From positions 1 to 7,304 of the forward strand of contig WGBH01000040.1 in NCBI GenBank assembly GCA_015494435.1: a DNA stretch of 7,304 nucleotides, written 5' to 3'. The notes below the pieces were generated by a model. It was not told where the DNA came from. It was given only the letters and a program-made list of their open reading frames with translations, and did no database searches. Position numbers and translations under genes: made by a program. Shown here one piece after another: positions 6,403 through 7,304 of the stretch (positions are counted from its first letter, which is position 1; each line of letters begins with the position of its first letter). The DNA is from Thiotrichaceae bacterium (lineage in GTDB: Bacteria > Pseudomonadota > Gammaproteobacteria > Thiotrichales > Thiotrichaceae).

Positions 6403-7005
6403 ATGCAACAATCGAGTTATCTAATTCCATCAAAAGTGACAACTTATCAGCAACAAATTAAGGGCAGTAAGTTTTTAACATGGATTGCAGCTGTCAATTC
6501 TCCAACAGCAGCAAAAGAATGGATACAGTCACTAAGAGATCAATATCCTGATGCACGTCATGTGTGTTGGGCTTATATTGCAGGTGCGCCTAATACGGTT
6601 TTAAAATCAATGAGTGATGATGGTGAACCAAATGGAACGGCAGGTAAGCCGATGTTAAATGTATTAGAACATAGTGGTGTGGGAGATATTTGTGCGGTTG
6701 TTGTCCGTTATTTTGGTGGAATTAAGTTGGGTACAGGTGGTTTAGCACGTGCTTATTCAAGCTCCGTTAGCGAGGCAATGAAGAAAGCTGAATTTATACC
6801 TAAGGTTGCAATGCAAACAGTAAACCTAAGCTTTTCTTATGCAGAGGAAGCGCAGATACGTTATTTATTAGCGGATGAAGAAGGGGAAATTGTTGAGATA
6901 CAATACACAGATTGCGTTCATCTTTGTTGTTGTTTGCCAGTAGAACATATTAATAATTTTAAGCAACGATTAGCTCGAACTGTCACTGTCGAACTAAAAG
7001 GTTAA
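6403..7005 (+). CDS. yigZ: YigZ/IMPACT family protein
   Basis: A 200-residue member of the UPF0029/IMPACT family, matching E. coli YigZ in length. The N-terminal domain (about 18-125) carries KGSKFL (20-25), DARHVCWAY (50-58), SDDGEPNGTAGKPML (71-85) and VVVRYFGGIKLGTGGLARAY (99-118), the family's most conserved stretches. The C-terminal part (about 138-195) fits the DUF1949 alpha/beta domain. Eukaryotic IMPACT regulates the kinase GCN2 through GCN1; the role of the bacterial protein is poorly defined, though the fold suggests nucleic-acid or ribosome contact. The ATG at 6403 gives the standard N-terminus, with only a weak purine stretch (AGAGTAAGAA) upstream. The gap from the response regulator is 61 bp, with no strong terminator seen. 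The next frame begins 2 bp after the stop, so the two are probably co-transcribed. Confidence 0.96.
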   Translation: MQQSSYLIPSKVTTYQQQIKGSKFLTWIAAVNSPTAAKEWIQSLRDQYPDARHVCWAYIAGAPNTVLKSMSDDGEPNGTAGKPMLNVLEHSGVGDICAVVVRYFGGIKLGTGGLARAYSSSVSEAMKKAEFIPKVAMQTVNLSFSYAEEAQIRYLLADEEGEIVEIQYTDCVHLCCCLPVEHINNFKQRLARTVTVELKG

Positions 7006-7007
7006 AA

Positions 7008-7259
7008 ATGAAAACCATTATTGCAAAGAGCCTGATTTTTACCAGTATTGCCATCATTATTAATTTTACCTTCAAAACGTTAGCTGCAAAATTAATTACA
7101 AAGGAAGAGTTGGGGTTGTTTTTCACAACCATTGATATTTTCTCTTTTACCCTGTTAATTCTTGTGGGGTTTCGTTCCTCTATGGTGGTGTGTTTTGCGA
7201 AAACAAAAGATGATATCAATATTATTAATATTTTTAGGCATCCTTCATTCCCCAGTTAA
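7008..7259 (+). pseudogene. N-terminal fragment resembling a polysaccharide (Wzx-type) flippase, probably broken
   Basis: An 83-codon frame begins 2 bp after yigZ with a good Shine-Dalgarno (AAAAGG, six bases before the ATG). Residues about 5-25 (KSLIFTSIAIIINFTFKTLA) and 36-60 (LGLFFTTIDIFSFTLLILVG) are two membrane segments. The order helix, LAAKLITKEELGLF, second helix, then an arginine-serine turn (GFRSSMVV) resembles the start of MOP-superfamily flippases such as Wzx, which normally have 12 or more helices and over 400 residues. The likeness fades after about residue 77 (INIF), and RHPSFPS then runs to TAA. None of the three frames continues to the window end with plausible helices. I infer that the gene was cut by a deletion, rearrangement or insertion near 7235. 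A genuine two-helix small protein is possible but less likely. Confidence 0.55.
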
Positions 7260-7304
7260 CACTTTATGGATAAAAAGATGAAAAGTGCCTCTATAGCACA
7301 ATAA
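7260..7304. other. Short unassigned tail after the broken flippase frame
   Basis: These 45 bases hold no recognisable gene. An ATG at 7266 opens a 12-codon frame in the same phase as the flippase fragment and ends with TAA at the last base of the window, which is too short to interpret. GTGC (7285-7288) and GCAC (7296-7299) form a tiny inverted repeat. If a mobile element interrupted the flippase gene, this would be part of it, but no terminal repeat or transposase can be identified in so little sequence. Confidence 0.3.

Noticed and set aside
6983..7219. 78-codon minus-strand frame
   Set aside because: Overlaps the yigZ end and the flippase fragment on the other strand; the plus-strand frame has the ribosome site and family likeness.

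Overview
This AT-rich window looks like chromosomal DNA of a gammaproteobacterium. TypA/BipA aligns almost without gaps to the E. coli protein as I remember it, hemC-hemD-hemX is an arrangement typical of gammaproteobacteria, and yigZ is of the bacterial IMPACT type. The low G+C, a SoxW-like periplasmic thioredoxin and a small palindromic repeat cluster would fit a Thiotrichales/Beggiatoa-like sulfur bacterium. That narrower placement is a guess.

Layout: (1) 1-2736, minus strand: a tetrapyrrole operon hemC-hemD-hemX, with hemX cut by the left window edge. (2) 2737-2841: a divergent intergenic region with a 27-bp dyad. (3) 2842-3339, plus strand: an exported thioredoxin-fold protein. (4) 3340-3481: a convergent gap with a cluster of GC-rich palindromic repeats. 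(5) 3482-5308, minus strand: typA, starting at GTG. (6) 5309-5705: about 400 bp without a gene, holding the typA promoter and two inverted repeats that could be operators. (7) 5706-6341, plus strand: a NarL/FixJ-type response regulator with no kinase beside it. (8) 6403-7005, plus strand: yigZ. Two bases later comes a fragment (7008-7259) resembling the first two membrane segments of a polysaccharide flippase. It stops after 83 codons and is probably a broken gene. The last 45 bases hold nothing recognisable.

How the genes relate: HemC and HemD are consecutive enzymes (porphobilinogen to hydroxymethylbilane to uroporphyrinogen III), and HemX is the membrane protein usually encoded behind them. 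The thioredoxin-like gene shares an upstream region with the haem operon, so a link to cytochrome or periplasmic thiol maturation is possible but unproven. typA, the regulator and yigZ look like independent units. Most of the window is ordinary housekeeping sequence, and I see no convincing new system. The points worth a second look are the repeat cluster, the broken flippase and the candidate operators.
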